From an uncultured Prevotella sp. (GTDB taxonomy: Bacteria; Bacteroidota; Bacteroidia; Bacteroidales; Bacteroidaceae): a DNA stretch of 64,000 bases. The stretch covers positions 42,339-106,338 of the forward strand of contig CAMHAM010000006.1 in assembly GCA_946183415.1 (NCBI GenBank), read 5' to 3'. The notes beneath the pieces were generated by a model. That model did not search any database. It saw only the letters and a list, made by a program, of their open reading frames with translations, and was not told the DNA's origin. The number at the start of each line of letters is the position of its first letter. Position 1 is the first letter of the stretch. Position numbers and translations under genes: made by a program. Below are positions 42,347-52,267 of the stretch, piece after piece.

Positions 42347-43360
42347 ATGTCAATCAAAATGAAACAAGCAATCTTATGGAGCAGGATCCTGCCCTTACTA
42401 TTCACTGTTCAGTGTTCTCTATTCACTGCTTCTGCCGCAGGCAAGTACGACAACCCCGATACCATCGTGGTGGCACGCGACGGAACAGGGGAGTTCCGTA
42501 CCGTGGATGAAGCCATCGAGGTGTGCCGCGCCTTCATGGACTATCACAAGGTGATCTTCGTGAAGAACGGTACCTATAAAGAGAAACTAATCATCCCGCA
42601 GTGGTTGCAGAACATCGAGATCTGCGGTGAGAGTGTCGAGAATACCATCATCACCTACGATGACCATGCCAATGTGAAGGTGTTTTTAGGAACAGCTGCC
42701 CCGCGCCTGCAACCTATGGGCACCTTCCGCACCTATACACTGAAAATCGAGGGTAACGACATCACACTGAAGAATATCACTATCGAGAATAATTCCGCAC
42801 GACTGGGACAGGCTGTGGCTCTGCATACTGAGGGAGACCGTTTGGTATTCATCAATTGCCGCTTCATAGGGCATCAGGACACGGTGTATACAGGCATGGC
42901 TAACACCCGTCTCTTCTTCAAGGACTGCTACATCTGCGGCACCACCGACTTTATCTTTGGACCCTCCACGGCATGGTTAGAGAACTGCACCATCGAGAGT
43001 CTTGTGAACTCATACGTCACGGCTGCCTCCACTCCGAAGGATCAGGCTTACGGTTACGTGTTCAACAACTGCCGCCTTATTGCCAAGCCCGAGGCCACAC
43101 AGGTATATCTGGGGCGTCCTTGGCGCGACTACGGCTACACCTTATTTATGAACTGTGAACTGGGAGGCCATATCCGTCCTGCAGGCTGGCACCATTGGGA
43201 GCAGCACCGTGAACAGACGGCGCGCTATATGGAATATAATAACCACGGTGAGGGGGCGAAGACTTCAGAGCGCGTCGCCTGGAGCCGTCAGCTCACGAAG
43301 AAGGAAGCGGAGAAAATCACCCTTGCCACCGTCATGGGTGGCTGGATGCCCGAACAATAA
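42347..43360 (+). CDS. Pectinesterase (pectin methylesterase), secreted
   Basis: VVARDGTGEFRTVDEAIEVCRAF...GQAVALHTEGDRLVFINCRFIGHQDTVYTG...TTDFIFGPSTAWLENC...LGRPWRDYGYTLFMNC. Confidence 0.92.
   Translation: MSIKMKQAILWSRILPLLFTVQCSLFTASAAGKYDNPDTIVVARDGTGEFRTVDEAIEVCRAFMDYHKVIFVKNGTYKEKLIIPQWLQNIEICGESVENTIITYDDHANVKVFLGTAAPRLQPMGTFRTYTLKIEGNDITLKNITIENNSARLGQAVALHTEGDRLVFINCRFIGHQDTVYTGMANTRLFFKDCYICGTTDFIFGPSTAWLENCTIESLVNSYVTAASTPKDQAYGYVFNNCRLIAKPEATQVYLGRPWRDYGYTLFMNCELGGHIRPAGWHHWEQHREQTARYMEYNNHGEGAKTSERVAWSRQLTKKEAEKITLATVMGGWMPEQ
42399..42426. repeat. 7-bp-period array in the pectinesterase signal-peptide coding region
   Basis: tattcac tgttcag tgttctc tattcac, encoding LLFTVQCSLFTA. 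Confidence 0.7.
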
Positions 43361-43401
43361 ACAAAAATTCCCGCCTCATGAAGAGCGCGGGAATTTTTAT
43401 T

Positions 43402-43752
43402 TTATTGCAGATAATCCAATTGTTTCTTGAGAGCCTGCAATTCCGTGCGGATGTCAATCAGCCACCCGAGGACATCAGCCTTTCTGTCGGCACCTTTCTT
43501 ATTCTGAGTAAGAATCTTACGCGCAGATGCGATCTTGAAGCCTCGCACCTTCACGAGGTTATGGATAAGGCGTATCTGTTCGATATCCTTTTCCTGATAC
43601 TGGCGGATCTTCGCTGTCCCCGAAGTCTTCGGTTTCAGCGATGGAAACTCCTGCTCCCAATAACGGAGCGTACTCTCATTGAGATCAAACATCTCTGCCA
43701 CCTCCTTGATGGAGTAGTAGAGCTTCAGGTTCTTGTTCAGATTTAGTGCCAT
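43402..43752 (-). CDS. MerR-family transcriptional regulator
   Basis: KLYYSIKEVAEMFDLNESTLRYWEQEFPSLKPKTSGTAKIRQYQEKDIEQI. Confidence 0.9.
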   Translation of the reverse strand: MALNLNKNLKLYYSIKEVAEMFDLNESTLRYWEQEFPSLKPKTSGTAKIRQYQEKDIEQIRLIHNLVKVRGFKIASARKILTQNKKGADRKADVLGWLIDIRTELQALKKQLDYLQ

Positions 43753-43779
43753 AACTATTCATTTTTTCACTCTTCACTC

Positions 43780-46476
43780 CTAAAGTTTGCACAACTCTAC
43801 GACCTTGTCGATGGCAGCGGTGAGCCCGTCGGGGTTCTTGCCGCCTGCCGAGGCGAAGTGGGGTTGTCCGCCGCCACCGCCCTGCATCAGCTTGGCGGCC
43901 TCGCGCACGAGCTGGCCTGCATTCAGACCATGATCCTTCACCATGTCATCGCTGAGCATCACATTCAGCATGGGCTTGCCGTCGTAAGTGGTACCTACGA
44001 CGCAGAGCAGCGCCTCAGGGCAGAGCTCACGAACCTTAAACACCAGGTCCTTGGCAGCTGCGGGTGCCAGCTCAAGCTGTGTAGAGACAACCGTCACACC
44101 GTTTACCAGACGAGCCTTGCTTACAAGACTTTGGGCAAACTGCTGCACCTTCTGGGCCTGGAACTGCTCGATATCCTTCTTCATAGAGTCGTGCTCCTCG
44201 ATGTATTTCGCAATCACGCCCTGCAGATCCTTCGCATTATTGAAGAATCCCTTGATAGCCTTCAGGATATCCTCTGTCTGATACAACAGCTCCTCACACT
44301 CCTTACCAGTCTTGGCCTCGATACGGCGGATACCTGCGGCAACACTGCTCTCGGCAATGATCTTGAAGAAACCGATCTTACCTGTAGCCTTGGCGTGGAT
44401 ACCACCGCAGAACTCACACGACGGTCCAAAACGAACCACGCGCACCTTGTCGCCATACTTCTCACCAAAGAGGGCGATGGCACCAAGCTTCTTGGCCTCG
44501 TCGAAGGGCACTTCGCGGTGCTCATCCAGAGGGATATCCTCACGGATCATCTCATTCACCATACGCTCTACCTGACGGATTTCCTCATCTGTCACCTTCT
44601 GGAAGTGAGAGAAGTCGAAGCGCAGGGTGTCAGGGCTGACGAACGAGCCCTTCTGCTCCACATGGTCGCCAAGCACCTGCTTCAGCGCATAGTCGAGCAG
44701 GTGGGTAGCAGTATGGTTAGCGGCTGAAGCATCGCGCTTATCGGTATCCACACAAGCCATGAACTGCGCTGTGGGATCCTTTGGCAACTGTTTCACGATA
44801 TGTACACTCTGGTTGTTCTCGCGCTTGGTATCGATAATCTCAATGGTCTCTGCCTCATTGCAGATGACACCACAATCACCTACCTGACCACCCATCTCGC
44901 CATAGAAAGGCGTATGATCGAACACGAGTTCATAGAACTCATTCTTCTTCTGTGTCACCTTGCGGTAGCGCAGGATATGACACTCATATTCCGTATAGTC
45001 GTAGCCCACGAACTGCTGCTCGCCCTGAGCGAGTTCCACCCAGTCGCTGTTCTCCACAGCTGCAGCATTACGCGCGCGCTCCTTCTGCTTCTGCATCTCC
45101 ACGTCGAACTGCTTCTCATCCACCGTGAAGCCCTGTTCGCGGCAGATAAGCTCCGTCAGGTCGAGCGGGAAGCCGTAGGTATCGAAGAGACGGAAGGCCT
45201 GCACGCCGTCGAGCTCCGTCTTGTGCTCTGCCTTCAACTGTGCCATTGCGTCGCTGAGCATGCCGATACCCTTATCCAGTGTGCGGAGGAACGAGTCTTC
45301 CTCTTCCTTCATCACCTTCGAGATTAACTGCTGCTGAGCCTTCAACTCGGGGAAGGCACCACCCATCTCCTCAACGATTGTGGGCACGAGCTTATAGAGG
45401 AAACTCTCTTTCTGACCTAAGAAGGTATAGGCATAACGCACGGCACGGCGCAGGATACGACGGATCACGTAACCAGCCTTCGCATTAGAAGGCAGCTGGC
45501 CGTCTGCGATGGAGAAGCTCACGGCTCTCAGATGGTCAGCGCAGACGCGCATGGCCACGTTGATACTAGCCTGGCTAGGATTACTAGTATTACTAGTCTG
45601 GCTAGTCGGACTAGTCGGACTAGAGCTACTAGCCTCCTCCTCGAAGGTCGTGTACTTCAGCCCCGTAATCTGCTCCTCAGCCTTGATGATTGGCTGGAAG
45701 ATGTCAGTGTCGTAGTTGGAGTGCTTGCCCTGCAGCATGCGCACGAGGCGCTCGAAGCCCATACCAGTATCGATTACGTTCATCGAGAGCTTCTCGAGCG
45801 AGCCATCTGCCTTACGGTTGAACTGCATGAACACCAGGTTCCAGATCTCGATCACCTGAGGATCATCCTGATTCACCAGGTCGCGACCACTGATACCTGA
45901 GGCTTTGCGCTGCTCGGGAGTACGGCTGTCCACGTGAATCTCAGAACAGGGACCGCAGGGACCTGTATCGCCCATCTCCCAGAAGTTGTCGTGCTTATTG
46001 CCGTTGATGATATGATCCTCGGGCACATGCTTTGACCAGTATTTGGCAGCCTCGTCATCGCGGGGGATATTCTCCTCGGGCGAACCCTCGAACACCGTCA
46101 CGTAGAGGTCCTCGGGATTCAGTTTCAGCACGTCTACCAGGTATTCCCAGGCCATATCGATGGCGCCCTCCTTGAAATAGTCGCCAAAGCTCCAGTTGCC
46201 AAGCATCTCGAACATCGTGTGGTGGTAGGTGTCGTGGCCTACTTCCTCCAGGTCGTTATGCTTACCACTGACGCGCAGGCACTTCTGGGTGTCTGCACGG
46301 CGGCGCGGCTCAGGGTCGCGGGTTCCTAATATGATATCCTTCCACTGGTTCATACCAGCGTTAGTAAACATCAGTGTGGGGTCGTCTTTAATCACCATCG
46401 GTGCAGAAGGCACGATGGCATGCTGCTTCGACTCAAAGAATTTCTTGAAAGAGTCACGAATCTCGTTTGCTGTCAT
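43780..46476 (-). CDS. alaS: Alanyl-tRNA synthetase, with low-complexity in-frame insertion
   Basis: [48 protein letters not shown]...[12 protein letters not shown]; insertion [26 protein letters not shown] before [17 protein letters not shown]. Confidence 0.95.
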   Translation of the reverse strand: MTANEIRDSFKKFFESKQHAIVPSAPMVIKDDPTLMFTNAGMNQWKDIILGTRDPEPRRRADTQKCLRVSGKHNDLEEVGHDTYHHTMFEMLGNWSFGDYFKEGAIDMAWEYLVDVLKLNPEDLYVTVFEGSPEENIPRDDEAAKYWSKHVPEDHIINGNKHDNFWEMGDTGPCGPCSEIHVDSRTPEQRKASGISGRDLVNQDDPQVIEIWNLVFMQFNRKADGSLEKLSMNVIDTGMGFERLVRMLQGKHSNYDTDIFQPIIKAEEQITGLKYTTFEEEASSSSPTSPTSQTSNTSNPSQASINVAMRVCADHLRAVSFSIADGQLPSNAKAGYVIRRILRRAVRYAYTFLGQKESFLYKLVPTIVEEMGGAFPELKAQQQLISKVMKEEEDSFLRTLDKGIGMLSDAMAQLKAEHKTELDGVQAFRLFDTYGFPLDLTELICREQGFTVDEKQFDVEMQKQKERARNAAAVENSDWVELAQGEQQFVGYDYTEYECHILRYRKVTQKKNEFYELVFDHTPFYGEMGGQVGDCGVICNEAETIEIIDTKRENNQSVHIVKQLPKDPTAQFMACVDTDKRDASAANHTATHLLDYALKQVLGDHVEQKGSFVSPDTLRFDFSHFQKVTDEEIRQVERMVNEMIREDIPLDEHREVPFDEAKKLGAIALFGEKYGDKVRVVRFGPSCEFCGGIHAKATGKIGFFKIIAESSVAAGIRRIEAKTGKECEELLYQTEDILKAIKGFFNNAKDLQGVIAKYIEEHDSMKKDIEQFQAQKVQQFAQSLVSKARLVNGVTVVSTQLELAPAAAKDLVFKVRELCPEALLCVVGTTYDGKPMLNVMLSDDMVKDHGLNAGQLVREAAKLMQGGGGGQPHFASAGGKNPDGLTAAIDKVVELCKL
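45566..45632. repeat. 9-bp-period CTAG array inside alaS (8 CTAG)
   Basis: CTAG at 45566, 45575, 45584, 45593, 45602, 45611, 45620, 45629. Confidence 0.95.
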
Positions 46477-46568
46477 TTTCTTATATATTATTCCTTATAT
46501 CTATTCGAACAAAAACGCTGCAAAGTTACAACATTTCAACGAATTCACCAAAAATTTAAAGGAAACAT

Positions 46569-46600
46569 TTGGCTATTCACAAAAATCTATGTACCTTTGC
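46569..46600 (+). promoter_or_regulatory. Putative Bacteroidetes promoter (-33 TTGG, 19 nt, -7 TACCTTTGC)
   Basis: ttggctattcacaaaaatctatgTACCTTTGC upstream of 46630. Confidence 0.65.
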
Positions 46601-46629
46601 CACGGTTAACTATCTAAAAGTTCAACACT

Positions 46630-47280
46630 ATGAAAGATTTCAGTACATCAAACGTCCTTCGCCCTCAGGCAAATTGGGAGGCACTCCACTTCTATCAGAA
46701 GTCAAAGGTTCTGTATCAGATCACCTTCACATTCTCGAAACGGTATCTCATCAGGGGAGACCGCACCATCGATCAGATGGTACAGGCAGCACGTTCAGGT
46801 AAACAGAACATCGTTGAAGGCTCTGCCGACGGTGTCACATCGACCCAGATGGAGATCAACCTCATCAACGTGGCTCGTTCCAGCATCAAGGAGCTACGCG
46901 AAGACTACGAGGATTACCTCATATCCAGAGGACTTACTATCTGGACAAAGACACACCAGCGCTTTGGGCCAATGGTCAGTTTCTGCAGATCACGCAACCG
47001 CCTGGAAGACTATCAGCCGTTTATCCCACGATGGAACGATGAGGAATTAGCCAACGTCGCGCTCTCCCTCTGCCACTTTATCGACAGGATGATGGTATCC
47101 TACGAGAAGTATTTGGAGCAAGTATTCATCACCGAAGGAGGCATCAAGGAGCGCATGACGGCCGCCCGTCTTGGCTACCGCACAAACCAGCGCGAAGAAC
47201 TGGCCCGCCTCCACAAGGAACTCGCTGCCACCCAGGCCCAACTATCCGGCGCCCTAGAGAAACTCGCAGGAAAGCCCTAG
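46630..47280 (+). CDS. Four-helix-bundle (23S rRNA-IVP-like) protein with suffix domain
   Basis: FSKRYLIRGDRTIDQMVQAARSGKQNIVEGSADGVTSTQMEINLINVARSSIKELREDYEDYL. Confidence 0.8.
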   Translation: MKDFSTSNVLRPQANWEALHFYQKSKVLYQITFTFSKRYLIRGDRTIDQMVQAARSGKQNIVEGSADGVTSTQMEINLINVARSSIKELREDYEDYLISRGLTIWTKTHQRFGPMVSFCRSRNRLEDYQPFIPRWNDEELANVALSLCHFIDRMMVSYEKYLEQVFITEGGIKERMTAARLGYRTNQREELARLHKELAATQAQLSGALEKLAGKP

Positions 47281-47343
47281 TCCCCCTAGTCCAACTAGTC
47301 CGACTAGTCCTACTAGAACGACTAGAACGACTAGGGCTGCTAG
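47277..47343. repeat. 9-bp-period CTAG array upstream of parC (8 CTAG)
   Basis: CTAG at 47277, 47286, 47295, 47304, 47313, 47322, 47331, 47340; first CTAG contains the upstream stop codon. Confidence 0.95.
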
Positions 47344-47420
47344 AAAAAAATCCCCCCAATTCCTCGTTTTTCTCGCCAGAAATGCTTACCTTTGCAGGCA
47401 GAAACACTAAAGACCGTTTT

Positions 47421-50108
47421 ATGGACGACGAAACAAAAGACGAGATTTTGGAAACACAGGAGTCGGAAGGGACGCAGGAAGGCCACTCCGACTATAAACC
47501 CGTGAACCGCTTCGACGCGGCAGCAGTACACCACCTCAGCGGCATGTACCAGAACTGGTTCCTGGATTATGCCTCCTACGTAATCCTCGAGCGTGCCGTG
47601 CCCCACCTGGGCGACGGCCTGAAACCTGTGCAGCGCCGCATCCTGCACTCGATGAAGCGCATGGACGACGGCCGCTATAACAAGGTGGCGAACATCGTGG
47701 GACACACCATGCAGTTCCACCCTCACGGTGATGCCTCTATCGGTGACGCCCTCGTACAGATGGGACAGAAAGACCTGCTCATTGACACACAGGGAAACTG
47801 GGGAAACATCCTCACAGGATCCTCTGCCGCTGCACCGCGATACATCGAGGCCCGTCTCTCGAAGTTTGCCCTCGACACCGTCTTCAATCCCAAGACCACA
47901 GAGTGGAAGATGTCATACGACGGTCGCAACAAGGAACCTATCACCCTGCCCGTGAAGTTCCCCTTGCTGCTGGCACAAGGGGCTGAGGGTATCGCCGTCG
48001 GACTATCGTCGAAAATCCTGCCCCATAACTTCTGCGAGATCTGCGATGCAGCCATCGCCTACCTCCACGAGCAGCCCTTCCAGCTCTTCCCCGATTTCCC
48101 CACAGCGGGCAGCATCGATGTGTCGAAATACAATGACGGACAGCGCGGAGGCGTACTCAAGGTACGTGCGAAAATCGAGAAGATAGACCAGAAGACGCTC
48201 GTCATCCGCGAGATTCCATTCTCGAAGACCTCCGAGACGCTGCAGGACTCGATTGTGAAAGCCATTGAGAAAGGCAAGATCAAGGCCCGTAAGGTGGAAG
48301 ACCTGACGGCAGCAAGCGTCGAGATTCAGGTGCATCTGGCACCTGGTGTCTCTTCCGATAAGACCATCGACGCCCTCTACGCCTTCACCGACTGCGAGAT
48401 CAACATCTCACCCAACTGTTGCGTGATCGAGGACAACAAGCCACAGTTCCTCACCATCAGCGACGTGCTGCGCCACAGCGTGGACCGCACGAAAGACCTC
48501 ATCCGCCAGGAGCTTGAGATCCGCCGGAACGAACTCCTCGAGCAGCTGCACTTCCAGTCGCTGGAGAAGATCTTCATCGAGGAGCGTATCTATAAGGACA
48601 AGAAATTCGAAGAGGCGCCCAATGTCGATAAGGTCTGCGAGCATATCGACGAGCGACTGACGCCCTACTACCCCACGCTGGTGCGCGAGGTGACGAAAGA
48701 TGACATCCTGCGCCTGCTCGAAATCAAGATGCAGCGCATCCTGAAGTTCAATAAGGACAAGGCCGATGAACTCATGGCGCGCCTGAAGGCTGAGATCGAG
48801 GAGATCGACCGCGACCTGGCAAACCTCGTGGAGGTCACAGCCAACTGGTTCCAGTTCCTCAAGGACAAGTACGGCAAGGACCATCCGCGCCTGACGGAGA
48901 TCCGCAACTTTGACACCATCGACTCCGCGAAGGTGGCAGAGGCCAACCAGAAGCTCTACATCAACCGCACGGACGGCTTCATCGGCACTGGCCTGAAGAA
49001 GGACGAGTTCGTGTGCAACTGCTCCGACCTCGATGATATCATCATCTTCTACAAGGACGGCAAATACAAGGTCATCCGCGTGGCCGACAAGATCTTCGTG
49101 GGCAAGAACGTGCTCTACCTCAACGTGTTCAAGAAGAACGACTCGCGCACCATCTACAATGCCGTCTATCGCGACGGCAAGAAAGGCTGGTACTTCATCA
49201 AGCGCTTCAACGTGACATCGATGACGCGCGACAAGGAGTACGACCTGACAATGGGGACACCAGGCTCGAAGGTGATGTACTTCACAGCCAATCCCAATGG
49301 TGAGGCGGAGGTTATCAAGGTCACCCTCGACCCAGATCCCAAGATCAAGAAGATCTTCATCGAGAAGGATTTCTCGGAGGTGATGATCAAGGGCCGCGCC
49401 TCGAAGGGTAACCTGCTGACGAAGTACGCCGTGCACCGCATCGGACTGAAGAGTCACGGCCACTCTACCCTCGGAGGCCGCAAGGTGTGGTACGACCCCG
49501 ACGTGAACCGTCTGAACTACGACGAGCACGGACGCCTGCTGGGTGAGTTCTACGACGAAGACCAGATACTCATCGTCCTAAAGAGCGGCGAGTGCTATCT
49601 CTCGAACTTCGATCTGAACAACCACTACGAAGAGAATATCCTGCGCATCGAGAAATACGAGGCTGATAAAGTTTGGACAGCCATCCTCTATGATGCCGAT
49701 AATCAAGGCTACCCCTATCTGAAGCGTTTCCAGATGGACGCCACGAAGAAGAAGCAGAACTGGCTCTCGGAGAATCCCACCTCGCAGCTCATCCTGCTCA
49801 CCGATACCGTCTACCCCCGTATCCTGCTCACTTACGGCGGGGCTGATGCCTTCCGAGGACAGGAGGAGATCGATGCCGAGCAGTTCATCGCCGTCAAGGG
49901 CTATAAGGCCAAGGGCAAGCGCCTCACCACCTATGCCCTCGAGAGTGTCGTAGAGTTGGAACCCACGCGATTCCCAGAGCCTCCGGAAGAGGAGCCCGAG
50001 ACGGAGGAGCCCGAAGAAAACCTCGACCCTGATGCCGGCAAGAGCGAGCAGCAGGTGCGCGACGAACTCACAGGACAATTGAGACTATTCGATGACGACA
50101 ATCTTTAA
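47421..50108 (+). CDS. parC: DNA topoisomerase IV/gyrase subunit A
   Basis: YASYVILERAVPHLGDGLKPVQRRILHSMKRMDDGRYNKVANIVGHTMQFHPHGDASIGDALVQMGQ...GNILTGSSAAAPRYIEARLS. Confidence 0.92.
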   Translation: MDDETKDEILETQESEGTQEGHSDYKPVNRFDAAAVHHLSGMYQNWFLDYASYVILERAVPHLGDGLKPVQRRILHSMKRMDDGRYNKVANIVGHTMQFHPHGDASIGDALVQMGQKDLLIDTQGNWGNILTGSSAAAPRYIEARLSKFALDTVFNPKTTEWKMSYDGRNKEPITLPVKFPLLLAQGAEGIAVGLSSKILPHNFCEICDAAIAYLHEQPFQLFPDFPTAGSIDVSKYNDGQRGGVLKVRAKIEKIDQKTLVIREIPFSKTSETLQDSIVKAIEKGKIKARKVEDLTAASVEIQVHLAPGVSSDKTIDALYAFTDCEINISPNCCVIEDNKPQFLTISDVLRHSVDRTKDLIRQELEIRRNELLEQLHFQSLEKIFIEERIYKDKKFEEAPNVDKVCEHIDERLTPYYPTLVREVTKDDILRLLEIKMQRILKFNKDKADELMARLKAEIEEIDRDLANLVEVTANWFQFLKDKYGKDHPRLTEIRNFDTIDSAKVAEANQKLYINRTDGFIGTGLKKDEFVCNCSDLDDIIIFYKDGKYKVIRVADKIFVGKNVLYLNVFKKNDSRTIYNAVYRDGKKGWYFIKRFNVTSMTRDKEYDLTMGTPGSKVMYFTANPNGEAEVIKVTLDPDPKIKKIFIEKDFSEVMIKGRASKGNLLTKYAVHRIGLKSHGHSTLGGRKVWYDPDVNRLNYDEHGRLLGEFYDEDQILIVLKSGECYLSNFDLNNHYEENILRIEKYEADKVWTAILYDADNQGYPYLKRFQMDATKKKQNWLSENPTSQLILLTDTVYPRILLTYGGADAFRGQEEIDAEQFIAVKGYKAKGKRLTTYALESVVELEPTRFPEPPEEEPETEEPEENLDPDAGKSEQQVRDELTGQLRLFDDDNL

Positions 50109-50874
50109 GAACCTGATGCCGGCGCTGTTTTGTCTGCTGGTGCTCCCAGCAGCTGCCCAGACGCATTTGTTTGGCGTAGGTCCCTCGAATCTGCTCGACA
50201 CCTATCTCTCACAAGAGACATTCAGGGGTACCGGCTTCACCTATTTAAATATACGCGAGCCACAGATCAAGAAGGGCAAACATTGGCATAACATCATCCA
50301 GCACGAGATAGACCTCTCGAAGGCCAACGACCGCAGCCACAGCATCAGCATGCTCGAAGGCGACTACAACCTCTACTGGGGGCGCTATCGACGATTCACC
50401 CTGCTCGGCAACGAGAGCACGGACTTGCGCCTTCACCTCGATGCCGGCGGACTGGTGAATGCCAATCTCGGATTCATCTACGCCATGCTCAACACCAACA
50501 ACCCCGCACAGATGCGCCTCGGCATGAACCTCATGCCCTCAGCCATTGCCACTTTCGGATTTCCCCTCTTCCGCCAGCGCTTCTCACTGCGCTACGAGGT
50601 AGAGGCACAACTGTTGGGACTGGTGTTCAGCCCAAATTACGGACAGTCGTACTACGAGATCTTCTCGCGCGGCAACTACGACCACAACATCGTACCCACG
50701 ACCACCATCAGTGCCCCGAACCTGCGACAGATGCTCACCCTCGAGTGGCAGACGGGCAGGAAGTGGAACCTCCGTATCGGTTACCTGGGCAACTACCAGC
50801 AAGCCGCAGTGAACAACCTCAAGCAGCATGTCTATACGCATCGTTTCGTAATAGGCATCGCCCGCAGCCTCTAA
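50092..50874 (+). CDS. Secreted protein, possibly DUF3316 family
   Basis: MTTIFKNLMPALFCLLVLPAAAQTHLFGVGPSNLLDTYLSQETFRGTGFTYLN; starts within the 3' end of parC. Confidence 0.6.
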   Translation: MTTIFKNLMPALFCLLVLPAAAQTHLFGVGPSNLLDTYLSQETFRGTGFTYLNIREPQIKKGKHWHNIIQHEIDLSKANDRSHSISMLEGDYNLYWGRYRRFTLLGNESTDLRLHLDAGGLVNANLGFIYAMLNTNNPAQMRLGMNLMPSAIATFGFPLFRQRFSLRYEVEAQLLGLVFSPNYGQSYYEIFSRGNYDHNIVPTTTISAPNLRQMLTLEWQTGRKWNLRIGYLGNYQQAAVNNLKQHVYTHRFVIGIARSL

Positions 50875-50886
50875 AATTTTGTTCTT

Positions 50887-51930
50887 ATGTTCTTCTGTCT
50901 AAAAAAATACGCCAACCTGCTCTTCCGCCTAAAAATAGTTAGTTTGTTACTATGCCTTTTAGCCCTCACTTCCTGTGTCAACGAAGTCGAGCACGACGAC
51001 ACCCCGCAGGGCAACTTCAAGGCCCTCTGGAAAATCATCGACGAGCACTATTGCTTCTTCGACTACAAGCAGCATGAGTATGGACTCGACTGGCAGAAGG
51101 TCTACAATATATATAAGGTACGCGCGAACAACATGATCAGCGAGCAACAGCTCTTCGAGGTGCTCACCGATATGCTCTCCGAACTGCGCGACGGCCACGT
51201 GAACCTCTTCACGACTTTCGACTACGGCCGCTACTGGAAGTGGCACGAAGACTACCCCACGAACTTCAGCGACACCCTGCAGCGCCGCTACCTCGGCACC
51301 GACTATCGTATCGCTGGCGGCATGAAGTACCGCATCCTCGACGATAACATTGGCTATATCCACTACGGCAGCTTCAGCAGCGGCATTGGCGAGAGCAGTC
51401 TCAACGACATCATCGAGTACTTCCTGTTCTGCAACGGACTGATCATCGACATCCGGGGCAATGGCGGCGGCGACCTCACCAATGCCGAGAGACTGGCAGC
51501 ACGCTTCTGCAACGAGAAGACACTCGTGGGCTACCAGCAGCACAAGACGGGCAAGGGCCACGACGACTTCTCGGAGATGGAGCCTCAGTATATCGAACCC
51601 TCAGGCAATCTGAGATGGCACAAGAACGTGGTGGTACTCACCAACCGCGAGGTGTACAGCGCTGCCAACGAGTTCGTGAAATACATGAAGTGTATGCCAC
51701 AAGCGAAGATTGTGGGCGACCATACAGGCGGCGGCGCTGGCATGCCTTTCACCTCTACCCTCCCCAATGGCTGGACGGTACGCTTCTCGGCATGTCCCAT
51801 GTACGACCGCGATCACCAGCAGACAGAATTCGGCATCGACCCCGACTATGAGGTTGCGCTCACAGATGACGACTTTATCAAGGGAAAAGATTCTCTGATA
51901 GAATTTGCCCGTAAACTCTTGGTGGAATAA
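50887..51930 (+). CDS. S41-family peptidase, lipoprotein-like
   Basis: LLALTSC lipobox; NGLIIDIRGNGGGDLTNAERLA; NREVYSAANEFVKYMK; GGGAGMPFTSTLPNGW. Confidence 0.87.
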   Translation: MFFCLKKYANLLFRLKIVSLLLCLLALTSCVNEVEHDDTPQGNFKALWKIIDEHYCFFDYKQHEYGLDWQKVYNIYKVRANNMISEQQLFEVLTDMLSELRDGHVNLFTTFDYGRYWKWHEDYPTNFSDTLQRRYLGTDYRIAGGMKYRILDDNIGYIHYGSFSSGIGESSLNDIIEYFLFCNGLIIDIRGNGGGDLTNAERLAARFCNEKTLVGYQQHKTGKGHDDFSEMEPQYIEPSGNLRWHKNVVVLTNREVYSAANEFVKYMKCMPQAKIVGDHTGGGAGMPFTSTLPNGWTVRFSACPMYDRDHQQTEFGIDPDYEVALTDDDFIKGKDSLIEFARKLLVE

Positions 51931-51950
51931 AAAAAAGTTCGTACCTTTGC
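51919..51950 (+). promoter_or_regulatory. Putative tRNA-Leu promoter overlapping the 3' end of the S41 peptidase gene
   Basis: TTGG (51919-51922), 19-nt spacer, TACCTTTGC (51942-51950). Confidence 0.65.
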
Positions 51951-51979
51951 ACCCGCAAGTAAGAAAAGAAAGCAAGAAA

Positions 51980-52061
51980 GCGCCTGTGGCGGAATTGGTA
52001 GACGCGTCAGACTTAGGATCTGGTGTCTCACGACGTGCAGGTTCGAGTCCTGTCAGGCGCA
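51980..52061 (+). tRNA. tRNA-Leu (anticodon TAG)
   Basis: GCGCCTGTGGCGGAATTGGTAGACGCGTCAGACTTAGGATCTGGTGTCTCACGACGTGCAGGTTCGAGTCCTGTCAGGCGCA; long variable arm; anticodon loop CTTAGGA. Confidence 0.95.
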
Positions 52062-52165
52062 CAACGGAGAAGGCAACCAGAAATGTTAAAATCGCAAAAA
52101 GGAAGCCGAATTTGTGGGAAAAAGACAAAAAAATGCAGATTTTTTAAAAAAAAATTAAAAATTTC

Positions 52166-52198
52166 TTGCATAATACAAAATAATTGTCTACTTTTGTC
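52166..52198 (+). promoter_or_regulatory. Putative Bacteroidetes promoter (-33 TTGC, 19 nt, -7 TACTTTTGTC)
   Basis: ttgcataatacaaaataattgtcTACTTTTGTC upstream of 52268. Confidence 0.6.
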
Positions 52199-52267
52199 AC
52201 CGATTTATATAAATTAATGCATAGATATATCATATTTTAATTGTTTAATTATAATTTTTAAGTTCAA

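Noticed and set aside
43858-44727. 289-aa plus-strand ORF
   Set aside because: Antisense to alaS.
48408-49529. 373-aa minus-strand ORF
   Set aside because: Antisense shadow of parC; composition typical of reverse-strand reading of a high-codon-bias gene.
47421-50108. Calling this gene gyrA rather than parC
   Set aside because: C-terminal features and short divergent beta-propeller region fit the Bacteroidetes topoisomerase IV A type better, though the distinction needs a phylogeny.
51905-52147. 80-aa plus-strand ORF
   Set aside because: Read through tRNA-Leu; the segment VAELVDASDLGSGVSRRAGSSPVRRT is the usual false translation of a tRNA-Leu.
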